A stretch of 64,000 bases of DNA from Spinacia oleracea (GCF_020520425.1 NC_079487.1:48615219-48679218), one strand, 5' to 3'; positions 31,591 through 45,623 are shown, numbered from the stretch's first letter. The notes: generated by a model not told the origin, from the sequence alone. Made by a program: numbers and translations.

Positions 31591-34143
31591 CGTTTTAGAC
31601 AACCTCTAGAACTAGTGGGTTTTTGGTTGTGTTCTTTGTGTTAAGAGATTTTGGCTACTTTTATTCATTGGGTTTCTAACCGTCGTCGTCTCGTAGTGTC
31701 GGATAACTGCGGTCATGACGGTAAAGATTAAAGTTAGTAGGGGTTTCAAGTATAGGGCCAATTTCGTCCCTCTTGTTTCCGTAGCTTCTTTAATTCGGTT
31801 ATGTTGCCTTGTTTATTTATTTTATTATTTTTGGAATGGTTGTATTGTGTTGGTGTATGTTGTGGTTTAGGGGGTTTAATTGTCAATTTTGTGGTTGTAG
31901 TATAACATATGCGTTGCTTGCAGTTTTAGATAGTCAATCCTTTAGGCTCCTTGTGGTTTTTATGTTGTTAGGTAAAGTTTAAAAGTTCATGGTTGGATTG
32001 TTCAAGGTTGGGAAACATAGAGGTTATGTATATAATTGGGTGTCGTGGATTTCCTTATTGGTGTTAAAATAGTGTCAGCCCTTTACTTTGTGCAAGGGTC
32101 CTTAGTTATTACTCCCATTATAGGTAGTATGTTGGGTCCTAGGATGAGGAAAGAAGGTAGTATGTATAGGTTTTAAAGTAGTACTTGGTGGATGCGAGTG
32201 TTGGTTACTTTCTAGGTTTGTGAAGAGCACTTCTTTTTCTTTCGCCACTCTCAAAATCTCTTACCCGAAGATAGCTCGCCCAATGCAAATTTTGGGGGTT
32301 CAAAGTTTGTCCAGGTTCAAAGGCGACAAACTCCGAGTATCCGTTCATGTGGATACCGAGTCATCTATGGTGGCCCAATTTATGTGTGAGCTTTTTCTCA
32401 CAAGTTGGGTCAGTCATCTCGTGTTTACACCATTCTTTTGTTTTTTTCTTCGTCTTATTTTTTTCTTCGTCTTCATCTTAAAGGGTAAAAGACTCCCCGA
32501 GGTGCTAATTGCCCATGCCACGACACAAGTGGAAAAGGGAATGGGGGTGCAAGATGAGGCCATCTTTCAAAGACCAACGTACATGTGGCTTATATTTATG
32601 TACTTCTTTTAGTATCTGCAAGCAGTTTGAACTCATATAAGCATCTTTGGTTATTGGGTTTGCCGCTTCTCCTCTCTCTCCCTCTTTCTCTCTCTCTTTT
32701 TAGGGTTTATAAAAATTAGGGTTTTCTAGGGCGAAAATAGCCAATTTTCTTCGGAAATTTGGTTATTTTCGCCCCTTCTCTTTCAATTCTGTTGTGTTTT
32801 TTGCGTTAGATCTCAATAAATTAAACTACATAGTTTCAGTGTAGTAAGTATCCCTATGGTGGGTTTGATTGTTTCAGTGTCGTACGTACCCCTATGGTGG
32901 GTTTGTTTTTAGTTAAGTTTTGTGTGTTTTGTTTAGTTCAGGTTATTTCTTTGGTAAAGATTTATGCGGGATCGAAGAGGATGTCAATCTTTCGACTACA
33001 ATCAGACGAATCAAATGAAAATCATATTTGTCACGGCTACAACAGATATAGACACCCTTGTCAATGAAAGCTGTAAATCACAGCGATATAAAAGAGGGTA
33101 TACAGAATGTTTGATATACTACGATCGTAGCTATGGTGAAAGGAAGTTTTTATTTGATTCGATTGTTATATATTTGTTAGATTTAAATCTTTATGTAGAT
33201 GTCGTATGACTTTTTATCAATGAATTGATTTGTTTATAAAAAAGAAGCATATTTGGTTGTGTTTGGGTCTTATTTGATTCTAAAACCTTCCTAATGAGTT
33301 TTAGATTGTAATTTGTGAAGTCTTTGTTTAATATAAGTTTACCCTATATCAAACAAAAACAATTAAAATAATTAAGGAAACATCGTTCTTTAAACTTATA
33401 ACTTTGATTTACACATTTGACTTTTCGTTAGTGCTTCGGGGAATTTCACTACTCTATGAATTGAAGTCAGCTACAACAAAAACTACAAAGTACTTAATTT
33501 CTAAAATTTAATAAATGTAAATTTTCGATTATATTTCCGTCCAAGTGTTTGTTGAAAATTCAGAAGTTGACCCGTAATATTTATGCTCATGATCCGTTAT
33601 CTTATTGTTTGGAGAAATGATTTTGGCACATCCTATTTGAGAGCACAATTTTTTGTGTGCTATTCTATTACACGGAGGTGTGCCAAAATTAGTTTCTATA
33701 AACTAATAAATACTAAAATCATATTTAAAAAACCACACGTGTTACTTATTATCACCGACATCTGAATGTGAAAGGAATGATTTAAAATATTGTGTTAAAA
33801 TGCAAGAAAGAAATACAAAAAAATAAAAATGAATTCAAAGGTAATTAACAATCTAGAGCGATTTCTGGCAATAATGCGAGAAGATGCTAAAATTCACAAA
33901 ATAAGCCCCATGTTATGTTAATTCAATTCTACCGTCCATGTAAGAAACACATACTAATTTTTTTTTCAGGTTCGACAACAAACCCCCAATTCAAATGGCG
34001 GTGTTGTTTTGAATTAGCGGTTATGTTTAAGGTCGATGATAAAATTCGCAAGTATTTTGTGCTCTCACAATTATTTTGCATGATAAGAAATTCTGAAAAT
34101 TGAAAATTCAATATTAAAACAAATATAAATAAGGCATTCATTA
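31591..34143. other. Unassigned sequence right of the giant MULE
   Basis: It includes a CT-rich run (32670-32700) followed by leader-like sequence and an open frame at 32220-32612 with no recognised domain. An A-rich stretch near 33230 is preceded by ATTGATTTGTTTATAAAAAA, which resembles the 3' end of a plant LINE, but no reverse transcriptase is present. I cannot assign this region. Confidence 0.4.
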
Positions 34144-34164
34144 GGGCCAGTCACATCAAAGTTC
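34144..34164 (-). pseudogene. Cold-shock-domain pseudogene, C-terminal scrap
   Basis: On the minus strand this encodes FDVTGPN, which continues the cold-shock-like frame at 50853-51045 across the intervening copia element. The split falls in the TK-x-VDVTGP motif of plant cold-shock proteins. Homology stops after this motif. Confidence 0.6.
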
Positions 34165-35614
34165 TGTTAGGTTATGATATATATAACTGAATATAAATCA
34201 TGCGGAAAAACCATAAAGCCAGAAATCCAAATTAATTGCCACATAACAATTAGCATAATTTAGGACACATACACTTTGTAGCGTGCCCTCCCTAGCTGCG
34301 CCCGAACCGAACAAGAACAAGCCTAGGACTCCAAATGTCGTCCCTCCGTAGATAGTCCACAACACGCTCAGATCCGCCGTAGATTTAATTAACTATAATT
34401 GCACCTAAGGTTCTATGTAATTTTCGGATTTTATAGCAAATAAAAATCTGAGTTTTAAGCCTAAAACTTGAATGAATACTTGAATTACTAGTTCTCAATT
34501 GTGAAATATGATCACCTATTTATATGGTAAGGAAATCGGATATTAGAATCCTACTAGGAATTAATTTAGCCAATCTGAATTTAACTTAAATTCAATCACT
34601 TAATTTCTAGTAGATTTAGGAAGTTAATCTAAACGAATCCTAATTGATCAAGGCTTCGTACACAAACACAAACACACACGCACAGCAGTCCACGAAGGGC
34701 GCCATGCGCGCGCGCGCTGAGGCTTGGCCCAGCAGCTGCTCGCAGCCCACGAAGGGGGCGCCAGCTCGCTGGCCTTGCTCGCGGGCATGGCCTTGCTTCG
34801 TGCTTGGCTAGGCCTGCTTGCTTGGTCGCAGTGGGCTGCACCCATGTGTTTGCTTGTGCGCGTGGGCTTCGCTAGGCGCGGGCCTAGCTTCTTGTTGAGC
34901 CTTGCGTCTAGCAAGCCCGTCCGATGTTTATTTCGTACGTCGCGCTTCCAATTAATTTTACGATTCCGGAATTCAGTTCCGATTCGAACAAAATTTAATA
35001 TTTCCGATTCCGGAATAAATTTCCGTTTCGAACAAATATTTAATATTTCTGTTTCCGGAATTATTTTCCGATTCCGATAATATTTTCGATTCCGACAATA
35101 TTTCCGTTTCCGACAATATTTGACATTCCGGCAATATTTCCGTTTACGACAATATTTCAGATTCCGGCAATATTTCCATTCCCAATAATATTTTCAGATA
35201 CGTACCATGTTTCCGTTTCTGGCAACATCTACGACTTGGATAATATTTATATTTCCGATACAATCCATATTTTCGTTTCTGGCAATATCATTGTTTCCGG
35301 AGTATTCATTATTTGCCTTTGACGATCTCAGCTCCCACTGGAACCAAGATCCATCGATTCCGAATATCCATAGATGGAGTATTTAATTCCATTAAATACT
35401 TGATCCGTTTACGTACTATTTGTGTGACCTTACGGGTTCAGTCAAGAGTAAGCTGTGGATTAATTTTATTAATTCCACTTGAACTGAAGCGGCCTCTAGC
35501 TGCATACAGTTCACTTGATCTCACAAAATTATTAACTTGTATAATTAATACTGAACCGCATTTATTAAACTTACCATTAAATGCATACTTGGACCCAGGG
35601 CATTATTTCCTTTA
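34165..35614 (-). repeat. 3' LTR of the first copia element
   Basis: It reads TG...CA on the minus strand in the family; here the outer dinucleotide has mutated (35614 side reads TAAAGG instead of TGAAGG). The LTR contains a GC-rich block at 34680-34920 and a long field of imperfect ATATTTCCG units at 34960-35310. Confidence 0.9.
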
Positions 35615-35632
35615 GTCTCCCACTTGTCCTTA
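35615..35632 (-). promoter_or_regulatory. Polypurine tract of the first copia element
   Basis: On the minus strand the sequence next to the 3' LTR reads GGACAAGTGGGAGAC, the expected plus-strand primer site. The same tract lies next to the LTR at 55395. Confidence 0.75.
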
Positions 35633-36484
35633 GGGACAAGTGTGCATTTCCTAATTCCTTTGTCACTCGATGCTTGCTCTTGAACATAAGGTAAGAGTTG
35701 TCACCCTTATTATGTCCAGAGGTGTCTCTCGGTTTCAGAGTTCAACTGATCAAATAAACAGATAATCATAGCCTATGATTCATCTGAGCACGGCCATGCA
35801 TTTTACAGTTTCTAGCTCTCCGAGTGGCCTTGTACAACTTTCAGCATCTCATCCCGATTTATGGGAGGACAATCCCAATCTTGAGATCTTTAGATTAGAC
35901 TTCGTTTGATAGGTGATTACCCGAGCTTTGCCTTTATAGCCTCCTTTTATGGTGCGACGGTTGACAACGTCAAAGTAAGCAGTTCTCAAACAAGTAATCT
36001 CAAATCTCTCAGGTATTGAGGATTAGTGTCTAGCTAATATTTTAATGAAATTTACTGATGACATATTTTCATCTCTTACAGTAAAGTTTCATAGGTCTGT
36101 CCGATACTAGTCTTCCCAAAGTAAGTATCTATGCAAATGATTACGACATTGCCATGTCCACATAGTTCAAGAAACAGAACTACTAGTCATCTTGCATTCT
36201 AGTCGTCTAACGTTTTCTATGTGTCCACCTTTATAGAAAACTCCGACTAGGGACCATTTTTCAACTTTTGACATTCAAGTTCACTTGATAGACATTTCTT
36301 AGTCACAGGACTGGTCCTGACAGTCTATCTTGAATATATCGTCAAATTGAAGGGACTCATCATTTAATAAACCACAAATTAAATGGAAAAATGAATTCTA
36401 TTAATTAATGTGAATGGTTAACCAATAATGTTTTACAAAGTATTAAACTCTAAAACTTTAAAACATTAAATAAGGACATCAAAG
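35633..36484. other. Non-coding 3' region of the first copia element
   Basis: Untranslated sequence between the RNase H stop and the polypurine tract. The equivalent region at 55413-56170 of the second element is closely similar. No gene. Confidence 0.7.
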
Positions 36485-39400
36485 CTATTCTCCATCATGC
36501 TTGATTCCCATAGCTGCAGTGTGCGAGTTGTGCTTTGCCTGCGGCAGAGGTTTAGTTAATGGATCTGAGATGTTGTCATCAATTCCAATCTTTCTTATCT
36601 CGACTTCTTTTCTTTCAACGAACTCTCGTAGAAGGTGAAATCTACAAAGTACATGCTTGACTCTCTGGTGGTGTCTAGGCTCCTTTGCCTGTGCAATAGC
36701 TCCGTTATTATCACAATATAGAGCTATTGGTCCTTTAATGGAGGGGACTACACCAAGTTCACCTATGAACTTCCTTAGCCAAATAGCTTCCTTTGCTGCT
36801 TCATGTGCAGCAATGTAATCCGCTTCAGTTGTAGAATGCGCAATGGTGCTTTGCTTAGCACTTTTCCAGCTTACTGCACCTCTGTTGAGGCAGAAGACAA
36901 ACCCAAACTGTGATCTTAAATCATCTTTATCGGTTTGGAAACTTGCGTCCGTATAGCCTTTAAAAATTAATTCATCATCTCCACCATAGACCAGGAAATC
37001 ATCTTTGTGCCTTTTCAGGTACTTCAGAATATTCTTGGCAGCAGTCCAATGTGCCTCTCCTAGGTCTGACTGGTATCTGCTCGTTGCACTGAGTGCGTAC
37101 GCAACATCCGGGCGTGTACATATCATAGCATACATTATTGAACCAATCAATGATGCATATGGAATCCCACTCATTTGTCTACGCTCATCAAGTGTTTTTG
37201 GGCACTGAGTCTTACTTAGAATCATTCCATGAGACATGGGTAGGTAGCCTCGCTTGGAGTCTGCCATATTGAACCTTTCAAGCACCTTATTGATATAAGT
37301 GCTTTGACTAAGTCCAATCATCTTCTTAGATCTATCTCTGTAAATCTTGATGCTTAGTATGTACTGTGCTTCTCCTAGATCCTTCATCGAAAAACATTTC
37401 CCAAGCCAAATCTTGACAGAGTTCAACATAGGTATGTCATTTCCGATAAGTAATATGTCGTCGACATATAATACGAGAACAGAAATTTTGCTCCCACTGA
37501 CCTTCTTGTATACACAAGATTCGTCTACGTTCTTGATGAAACCAAAGTCAATGACTGCTTCATCAAAACGATATTCGAGCTCCTTGATGCTTGCTTAAAT
37601 CCGTAGATTAATTTCTTAAGCTTGCATACCTTTTTAGCATTCTTTGGATCCTCAAAACCCTCAGGCTATGTCATAAACACAGTTTCTGTTAAAACGCCGT
37701 TTAAGAAAGCAGTTTTGACATCCCTCTGCCATATTCCGTAATCGTAATATACAACGATTGCTAACATGATCCGAATAGACTTTAGCATTGCAACTGGTGA
37801 AAAAGTTTCATCGTAATCCACACCATGGACTTGCCTGTAACCTTTTGCAACCAATCTAGCTTTGAAAACTTCAAGTTTCCCTTCCTTATCCTTTTTCAGT
37901 TTGAAAACCCATTGCTTCCTATGGCTTGGTAACCATCTGGCAAATCGACCAAAGCCAAAACTTGGTTTTCAGACATGGAGTCTAATTCAGATTGCATGGC
38001 TTCTTTCCATTGCTTGGAGTTAGGGCTCGTCATAGCTTGTTTCTAAGTCGCAGGTTCATCACTTTCAAGTAATAGAACTTCATAGCTCTCGTTCGTCAAA
38101 ATACCTATGTACCTTTTCGGTTGAGATCTATATCTTTGCGATCTACGCGGGGTTACATTTCTAGATGGTCCTTGATTCTCACCAGATACTTATAAAGATC
38201 TCTGAGTTTCAACCTGAATGTCATCTTGAGCATTCTCTAGAGTTTGTTGTTCGACTCGAATTTCTTCGAGGTCTACTTTTCTCCCACTTGTCATTTTGGA
38301 AATGTGATCTCTTTCCAAAAAGATACCATCTCGAGCAACAAACACCTTGTTCTCATATGTATTGTAGAAGTAATACCCCTTTGTTTCCTTTGGATAGCCC
38401 ACAAGGATACATTTGTCAGATTTTGGTTGAAGTTTGTCTAAAATTAATCGTTTTGCGTATACTTCACAACCCCAAATCTTAAGGAAAGATACTTTTGGAG
38501 GATTTCCAAACCATAAGTCATATGGAGTCTTTTCAACAGCTTTAGATGGAGCTCTATTTATAGTGAGTGCAACTGTATTTAGTGCATGTCCCCAAAATTC
38601 TATTGGAAGTTCGGCCTGACCCATCATTGATCTAACCATGTCTAGCAAGGTTCTATTCCTCTGTTCTGACACACCGTTCCATTGAGGTGTTCCAGGAGGA
38701 GTCAATTCTGATAGAATTCCACAATCTTTCAGATGGTCATCAAATTCATAGTTCAGATATTCACCGCCTCTATCAGACCGCAGTGCCTTAATCTTCTTGC
38801 CTAATTGATTATCTACTTCACTCTGAAATTCCTTGAATTTTTCAAAGGATTCAGACTTATGCTTCATCAGGTAGACATAACCATATCTACTGAAGTCATC
38901 AGTGAAAGTGGTAAAGTAGCTGAAACCACCTCTAGCATTTGTACTCATTGGTCCACATACATCTGTATGGATTAAACCCAATAGTTCAGTTGCTCTTTCT
39001 CCAACTTTAGAGAAAGGTTGCTTTGTCATTTTGCCAAGTAAACATGATTCGCACTTACCATAATCCTCTAAGTTAAATGGTTCTAGAATTCCTTCCTTTT
39101 GAAGTCTTTCTACGCGTTTCAAGTTAATATTGCCTAATCGACCACGCCACAGATAGGTGAGATCTGAATCATTCTTTTTGGCCTTTTTGGTATTTATGTT
39201 ATAAACTTGTTTGTCGTGATCTAATAAATAAAGTCCATTGACTAATCTAGCAGATCCATAGAACATCTCTTTAAAATAAAACGAGCAACTATTGTCTTTT
39301 ATTAAAAAGGAAAATCCCTTAGAATCTAAGCAAGAAACAGAAATGATGTTTTTAGTAAGACTTGGAACATGGAAACAATCTTCCAGTTCCAAAACTAGCG

Positions 39401-40292
39401 CGGAGGGAAACGACAAATAATAAGTTCCTACAGCTAATGCAGCAATCCGTGCTCTATTTCCCACTCGTAGGTCGACTTCACCCTTGCTTAATCTTCTACT
39501 TCTTCTTAGTCCCTGCGAATTGAAACATAAGTGTGAGCCACAACCTGTATCTAATACCCAAGAAGTTGAATTAGAAAGTATACAGTCTATAACGAAAATA
39601 CCTGAAGATGGAACGACTGTTCCGTTCTTCTGATCTTCCTTAAGCTTCAAGCAATCTCTCTTCCAATGCCCCTTCTTCTTGCAGTAGAAGCATTCAGATT
39701 CAGAAGTGGGTTGGCTCACCTTCTTCTTTTCGGACTTGGTGCCGCCAGGTTGCTTAGTCGAGCTGGCCTTCTTGCCACCTTTCTTAGCATTCCTCTTCTT
39801 GCTAAATTTCTTGAACTTGCCCCCACGCACCATAAGCACATCTTGCTTATCACTTTTGAGCGTCTTTTCAGTGGTCTTCGGCATACTGTGAAGCTCCGTG
39901 AGCGTTTTGTCAAGACTATTCATACTGTAGTTCAGCTTGAACTGATCATACTCGCTATGAAGAGAATGGAGGATGGTGTCTACAGTCATTTCCTGAGAGA
40001 ATTGCTGATCCATCCGACTCATATTCTCATGAGTCCAATCATTTTGAGAAAATGTGGACTTACGGGCTCGCCTTTCTTAAGCTTGGTCTCAAGAATTTGC
40101 CTATGAGTCTCGAATCTTTCGACTCGAGCCAGATCTTGGAACATGTTCTTTAACTCACTGATGATTGTGAAAGCATCTGAGTTGATGAACGTTTTCTGTA
40201 GATCTGCACTCATGGTTGCAAGCATTAGACATTTCACATCCTTGTTATCATCAATCCAACGATTGAGGGCTGCCTGAGTGACCCCGTCGCCC

Positions 40293-40297
40293 GCGGC
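40293..40297. repeat. Left target duplication GCGGC
   Basis: Identical to 46042-46046. It flanks the inserted LTR element. In the uninterrupted gag frame this 5-mer occurs once. Confidence 0.9.
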
Positions 40298-42303
40298 TGA
40301 TGAGCGACATTTATGTCGCTCTTAACTTAGGATTTTAGTTTATTTCAGTATCATTTTATTATTATTTTTCCTTAGTTTTATTATTTTTTAGTTCGTTTAT
40401 CGCATTTTTGCATTAATCTTAACATTTTCTCGTCTTGCGCATATTTTAGTCGTTTTTGCTCTAAACGTGTCTTTTGTGCGCATTCTCATTGCGTAAGAGT
40501 CATTTTGAGTATTAGCTTGTTAATAATGTGTTATTATGCTTGTCAACGAGTTATATTTTTTTACGATTTGTAAAAATGTTAAACGAATTAATATTTTGAT
40601 TTTCGATTATTAATAAAATGCTTTACGATTTTATTGAATGTGCTAGGCGAAGTTTTTAACTTGGTTGCTCCTCTCCAAGGTGCACGAACTGTCACAACAA
40701 TAAGCAAGCATGCTGGAAGCCGTGTAGCAGCTTCATAATGGCAACAACAGCTTAACATTAGCAGCACAGCCACATCAACAAGGCACACACAATAACTGTG
40801 CACACAGCTTTGTTGCAGCCAGGTTCGAACTCTTTACAGCAGCCCTTAGTGCTCACTTGAGTGCCTTGATTCAGTCCTTGTAGACCCCACAACCTAGCAG
40901 CTATGCACGAGCAGATTACCGTAGCAGCATCACAGCAAGGGAGCGCAGCAGAACAGTCGCAGCAACAGCAGCCATGGTCTGTGCGATCGAACAGGTCAGG
41001 CTGTGCGATCGAGCAGCTTTTGTGCGAGCACACTGGAGTTCTCGTGTGTGCGCACAAATTGGCAAAATCAAGGCAGGAACTCAGCGTCTGTTGGTGCGAG
41101 CGCACGGATTTCCTCGTGTGGTGGCACGGCTGCACGGAGGACTATAAATACGAACTTCACAACATTATTTCGACAATTAGTTTTCATGTAATTTCATTTT
41201 TAGTTTTCATATTTTAGGCTTAGCTTAGAATTCTAGAGAGAGAATTATATTAGGGCTTAGATTATAGATTAGGATTCTTAGCTTCAAATTCTTCAATTCT
41301 TAGTGAATTCAATCATCAAATTTCAGATTTCTTTTCTCTCCTTTGAGCTTTGTTATTCATTTTTGTTCTTCAAGTTTGATGCAATTCCTACAATTCAAGG
41401 TATAGTTTACTTTCCTTTTTGATTTGTTCTTTAATTCTTTAATTGCTTCATTAATTTCGTTTATGCTTTGATTTCATGCTTGAATTCTAGAATTAGTTTC
41501 ATATTTTGAATGTTCTTGATTTTTCCCCAATTTTTGGATGTTTGAATTTTCTGAATTTTGTTGATTCAATTAGTTTCTCTAATTCAATTAGTTTCATGAT
41601 TAGGATTAATTTTAGTTTAATGTTGATGTTAATCATGCTAATTGAGTAGTCTTACTCAAGAGGTTAGGGTTGAAGCCTTGGGATTGAATTTGGGAAAATT
41701 TGGGGAAATTCATGATTTGTGTTGTGATTAAATGTGATTTGGTGATAGGATATCCATGACTAATTGAGTAGTAGTTGCATATGCTATTTGATTAGGATTT
41801 GATTTGAATACATAGTCTAGGTTTGGCAAGACATTGTGAGCCTATTTTATGCAAGTGAATAGTAGTTCCTATTATATGCAAGTTATCTAGTTTAGGATTA
41901 GGCGAAAGCTCTTCCATAGATTAGATGCTTCGCGTGCTCCATTCGAGAGGTGGAGAGCACGCCATTTGATTCTATTCCCCTATGTACTAAGTCGTTGCAT
42001 AATCATGATTGTTTTGACCTTGTTCTTCCTTTGATTCAATTTCCATTGCCGATTCCCAAAATCTCTAGAATCTCTTTATTTATTTGCATTTCGTGCTTTT
42101 CTTGCTTTCATTAGATTAATTCAAAAACTCATTTTCCATCCGAACTAGCTTTTGAAAGCATTAGATTGAAACGTCAAACATATTCATTCTCTTGGGACGA
42201 TCCCTATACTTGCCGCTATAGCAATATAGCCAGTTAGTTAGTGGTTTATAAATTTTTTTTGTTCGGGTGATTTTCTTTTCAACGACGGAAAAACACCTTA
42301 TCA
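40298..42303 (+). repeat. 5' LTR of the tRNA-Asp-primed element
   Basis: About 2.0 kb. The left border is fixed by the target duplication. The right border is inferred from the CA placed three bases before the primer-binding site. It includes a GC-richer block at 40680-41150. Confidence 0.7.
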
Positions 42304-42306
42304 AAA

Positions 42307-42323
42307 TGGCGCCGTTGCCGGGG
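42307..42323 (+). promoter_or_regulatory. Primer-binding site, tRNA-Asp
   Basis: TGGCGCCGTTGCCGGGG is complementary to the 3' end of plant nuclear tRNA-Asp including CCA. It lies three bases after the LTR end, the normal spacing. Confidence 0.85.
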
Positions 42324-42405
42324 AATGGCATCATTGTTTGATTTTTCGTTCTAGTTCTCTAGACTAGTTCATTTTTCATTTTCTTTTTCTTTGAAAACCA
42401 AAAAA

Positions 42406-43326
42406 ATGGCAAATTCTCTTGTTTCTCAAAATGACGAATCGATTACACTTGATGATCTTCTCTTTCTCCATGATAATTTCCTAAGCTCTTTGAATTTTGA
42501 ATCTCCAAAATCATTGTTTGAGAGGCTCCTTTTCATGAAGTATCTTGAAATTCAAGAAGAGCAAAGAATAGATTCTAGTTTGAATTCATTTGAGGTCATG
42601 TCCAAACGAGTTGTAAAAGGCTTTTTGGGAATCTCTAACCTAATGCAAGAATCTAATAAGGATGTTTCGTGGAGAAGAGATGAGTTTGAGGCTACATTGC
42701 CACTTATGATGCATGACATTGAGGAGTTGAGTATTGGAGAGTTTGTTCCTACTCGTTCCTCTTTGAGTGAATGCCTTGATGATGGTGATGAAAATCTATT
42801 TGCTCCTTTTTTCCTTGAAGTGCTTAAGTCGATTCAAATTGAGGAAAAGAGTGAATGTGCCAACCAAAAACTTTTAAAAGTTAATGAAGGATCCTATGTT
42901 GAGATTTCTTGTGCTCTTTGTGATGTGAGTGAAGTTGTTTGTGAATCTTTCGTTCCCACTCCCATCCCTCATTCCCCATTCCGAAAGAAGAAACTCAACA
43001 TTTATCCTTCATTTCCCATTTCTTTTCCCTTTTTATCCCAACTCCCACCGCTTGAGGATTCTTTTTCCTCTTTTGATCCTAATGATTCTCCTTCCTCAAA
43101 GGAGCATGAAGAAGGGAGTATTTCTTTTGTTTTTCATTTTGATTTTTCTTATTTTTGGTTCCCCACCCCCTATAGGAATAGAGTTGTATTTTACTTTGTG
43201 CTTGCTTCTCATTTGACTCTTGCCTACTTGTTACACTTGGATATGTTTGCCATTGCATATGACAAACTATTGCGATGGTTGTCGGGGTACTTACTAGAGG
43301 TAAAAGGAGTTAAGCTAATGACGTAA
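42406..43326 (+). CDS. Unrecognised 306-aa protein of the non-autonomous LTR element
   Basis: An open frame following the primer site, starting at the ATG 42406 (MANSLVSQNDESITLDDLLF). The first 200 residues are acidic and helix-prone (SLFERLLFMKYLEIQEEQ). A Pro/Phe-rich centre follows (PFRKKKLNIYPSFPISFPF), then a hydrophobic C-terminal part (VVFYFVLASHLTLAYLLHLDMF) that could be a membrane segment. No zinc knuckle, protease or polymerase motif is present, so it is not an ordinary gag or pol. A hydrophobic C-terminal region is reminiscent of the extra open frame of Athila-type elements, but this is only a suggestion. The frame is intact. Confidence 0.5.
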   Translation: MANSLVSQNDESITLDDLLFLHDNFLSSLNFESPKSLFERLLFMKYLEIQEEQRIDSSLNSFEVMSKRVVKGFLGISNLMQESNKDVSWRRDEFEATLPLMMHDIEELSIGEFVPTRSSLSECLDDGDENLFAPFFLEVLKSIQIEEKSECANQKLLKVNEGSYVEISCALCDVSEVVCESFVPTPIPHSPFRKKKLNIYPSFPISFPFLSQLPPLEDSFSSFDPNDSPSSKEHEEGSISFVFHFDFSYFWFPTPYRNRVVFYFVLASHLTLAYLLHLDMFAIAYDKLLRWLSGYLLEVKGVKLMT

Positions 43327-45610
43327 AAAGAGCGCTTCTCGGGAGGCAACCCGTGGGTGTTGGCCATTTGGCCCATGTATACTAATTTTCTTGATTTTTG
43401 AAGTTTTTTGTGCCTCAAGCTTTCTTGATGTGGAAATCTTTGCATCCATCTTTTCCATGTCCGGCTATTCTTCTTGGTGAGTTCGTTCATTATTACGGTT
43501 CTTTGCGGGACTTGCTCCCACGTCATCACCGGTAATATCCTTCTAACTCACATGCATTCTTTGGGTCGGGCATATTTCTTGTGGGGCATTGGATGGGTAG
43601 CTGTGCCCCTCCTAGTTTCGTTTTAGGCCTTGAGGACATGGCCTAATTCAAGCTTGGGGGGAGATTCTATTGTTTGCTACTTTGATCTCCATGTGATGGA
43701 TTGCTTGATTTTGTGAATATTTTGGATTTTGTGCATATTTCTTGATTAGTTTCATTGATTTTGTGAATATTTTCTTGATTAGTTTCATGGATTTTCTTTA
43801 TTTTCTTTTACTTTTTTTCCTTTTTCATTTCTTTTTCTTTCTTTGTTTTCCTTTCCTTTTGTCAAGGCAAGTTTTTCTAGGTTTCTTAGGCATTATTCTT
43901 GATTTGGGCAAATAAAATTGGAACTTGTAGGTTAGAATGCTTTTATTCCTAATTGGTAGATGTTTGCACGGTTTTCAATGTCTTGGGTCGAATCTAGGAT
44001 TTAGGTGTTAAGAGAGTTGGTTAGAACTTTGGGTAGCATGCGTCTTGAACCCTTGGCTTGTGGTAAGATGGTGTCGATCTCTCTAGTGACTTGAAACCGG
44101 AGAGAGTAGTATTTTCTCCCATGTGAGGATCATGTTCATATTAGCCAAAACACATTGTTTACACATATTGAGTGGCATGGATCCTTAGCATTGACTTTAT
44201 TATCTCCCAAATTTGACTATTTCCTTCCCGAGACCGCGACCGAACTACTTTAGAGGACGATAGAGGCATTTTCTTTCGGTGACTATTTTTCTTTTTAGTT
44301 TAGGACTTTATTTTCTATTTTTCATATATTTTTGTTTGCATTTGCCCCTTTGCTAGCCATTTGAGCCTTACTCCTTCATTTCTTATGAGCACATTACAAG
44401 CCTATTAGCCTTTGTTTTATTTTCACCCTTAGAAGTGATAGTGAAGCTTTGAGTTATGATGCTTGGTGGTTTTTGAATGATTATGCAATGTTGAGGAATG
44501 ATTGATATTGGTATGAATGGCAAAGTTTAGGAATTATGTTGTATATAGTGAATGAATAAGCAAAAGCAAAGCAAAAGCAAAAAGAGAAAGGAAAGTTTTG
44601 AAAAAGCCAAAAATAGAGAAAAACAAGGCAATCAGAAAAGTTTCATTTGAAACACAAAAAAAGAGAAAATCAAATCAAGAAAAGTTCAAAAAAGAGTTTT
44701 AGTATAGTTTTATTGTTGAATAAGCTTGGGGGTACCCCAAATATGTGGTATGCGTTTGTTTTGGTTGGATTTGCTTGAGTTGAGTTCATTCATTGCGCTT
44801 CACTTTAGGTTTGAGCACCAATTACCAAATTTGTTCCACACCTTACCCCTAGCCTAACGATACACCCTAAAAAGTCCTCTTGACCCTTTTGAGTTGAGTC
44901 ATTGTCGGTGGAGGGAGGATTTGGTCAAATTTATGGAATGAGATTGTCATGCTAAGATGTCAGGTAACCTTCTCTTCTCCCTTGCAATTCTTGTTTTCCA
45001 GCGCCTTCGCGGCGTCTTGAGAAACTATTCTTAAGGGTGGATGGGATCTAGAGATTTGACGTGGTATGCTCGGTTGAAGGGGAATTGATAAGTGCTTGCC
45101 CTTAGTTCTCTTTGCTTGTCATTTGAATCTTTCACTCGACTTAGGACATTGGTTAGCATGCATTCTTTTATTAGTTAGTAATATTAGCATTCTTTTGTGC
45201 TCGTTCCATAATAAAGGACATTTTCTTGAATTTTGTAGTTTCATTTTTCATTTTTCATTTTTCTTTCTTTTCTATTTTCTTTTCCTTTCTTTCTTTTTCT
45301 TTTCTTTCTTTTTCTTTTCTTTCTTTTTCTTGGTTTATTTTCCTTTTTAGGTCTTGCCTTGATTCAAATTTTTGGAAGAGTTATGGGTGGTTCTCTTTGG
45401 AAACCCTTGCGAGATCCCACTCGCCCTCATGAGCGATTGTGGGGTTTAAAGAGCTTGTTGCATGCGCTTAAATGCAACCGTGATTCCTACGAAAGTGAGT
45501 TAGTGTGCATTCTTGTAGTTCTTATTTTCGTAATTTTGATTTTGAATAATTAAGCTCATTCTCCTCCCCGTTTCTCATTCTAGCTTTGCTTGAGGACAAG
45601 CAAAGGTTTA
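43327..45610. other. Non-coding interior of the non-autonomous LTR element
   Basis: It contains CTCGGGAGGCAACCCG (43338-43353), a block often seen in Athila/Tat-type interiors. It also has pyrimidine-rich runs (43800-43870 and 45230-45350), an A-rich run (44560-44700) and AGCTTGGGGGAG-like purine boxes at about 43650, 44724 and 45610. Apparent frames at 45096-45553 are low-complexity. Confidence 0.6.
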
Positions 45611-45623
45611 GCTTGGGGGAGTT

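Noticed and set aside
6012..31599. 9-bp target duplication of the giant MULE
   Set aside because: The best alignment (gtctttgtg against gttttagac) matches at only five of nine positions, no better than expected from AT-rich sequence.
33200..33240. 3' end of a LINE
   Set aside because: A T-rich then A-rich ending resembles plant LINE tails, but no reverse transcriptase or target duplication is visible.
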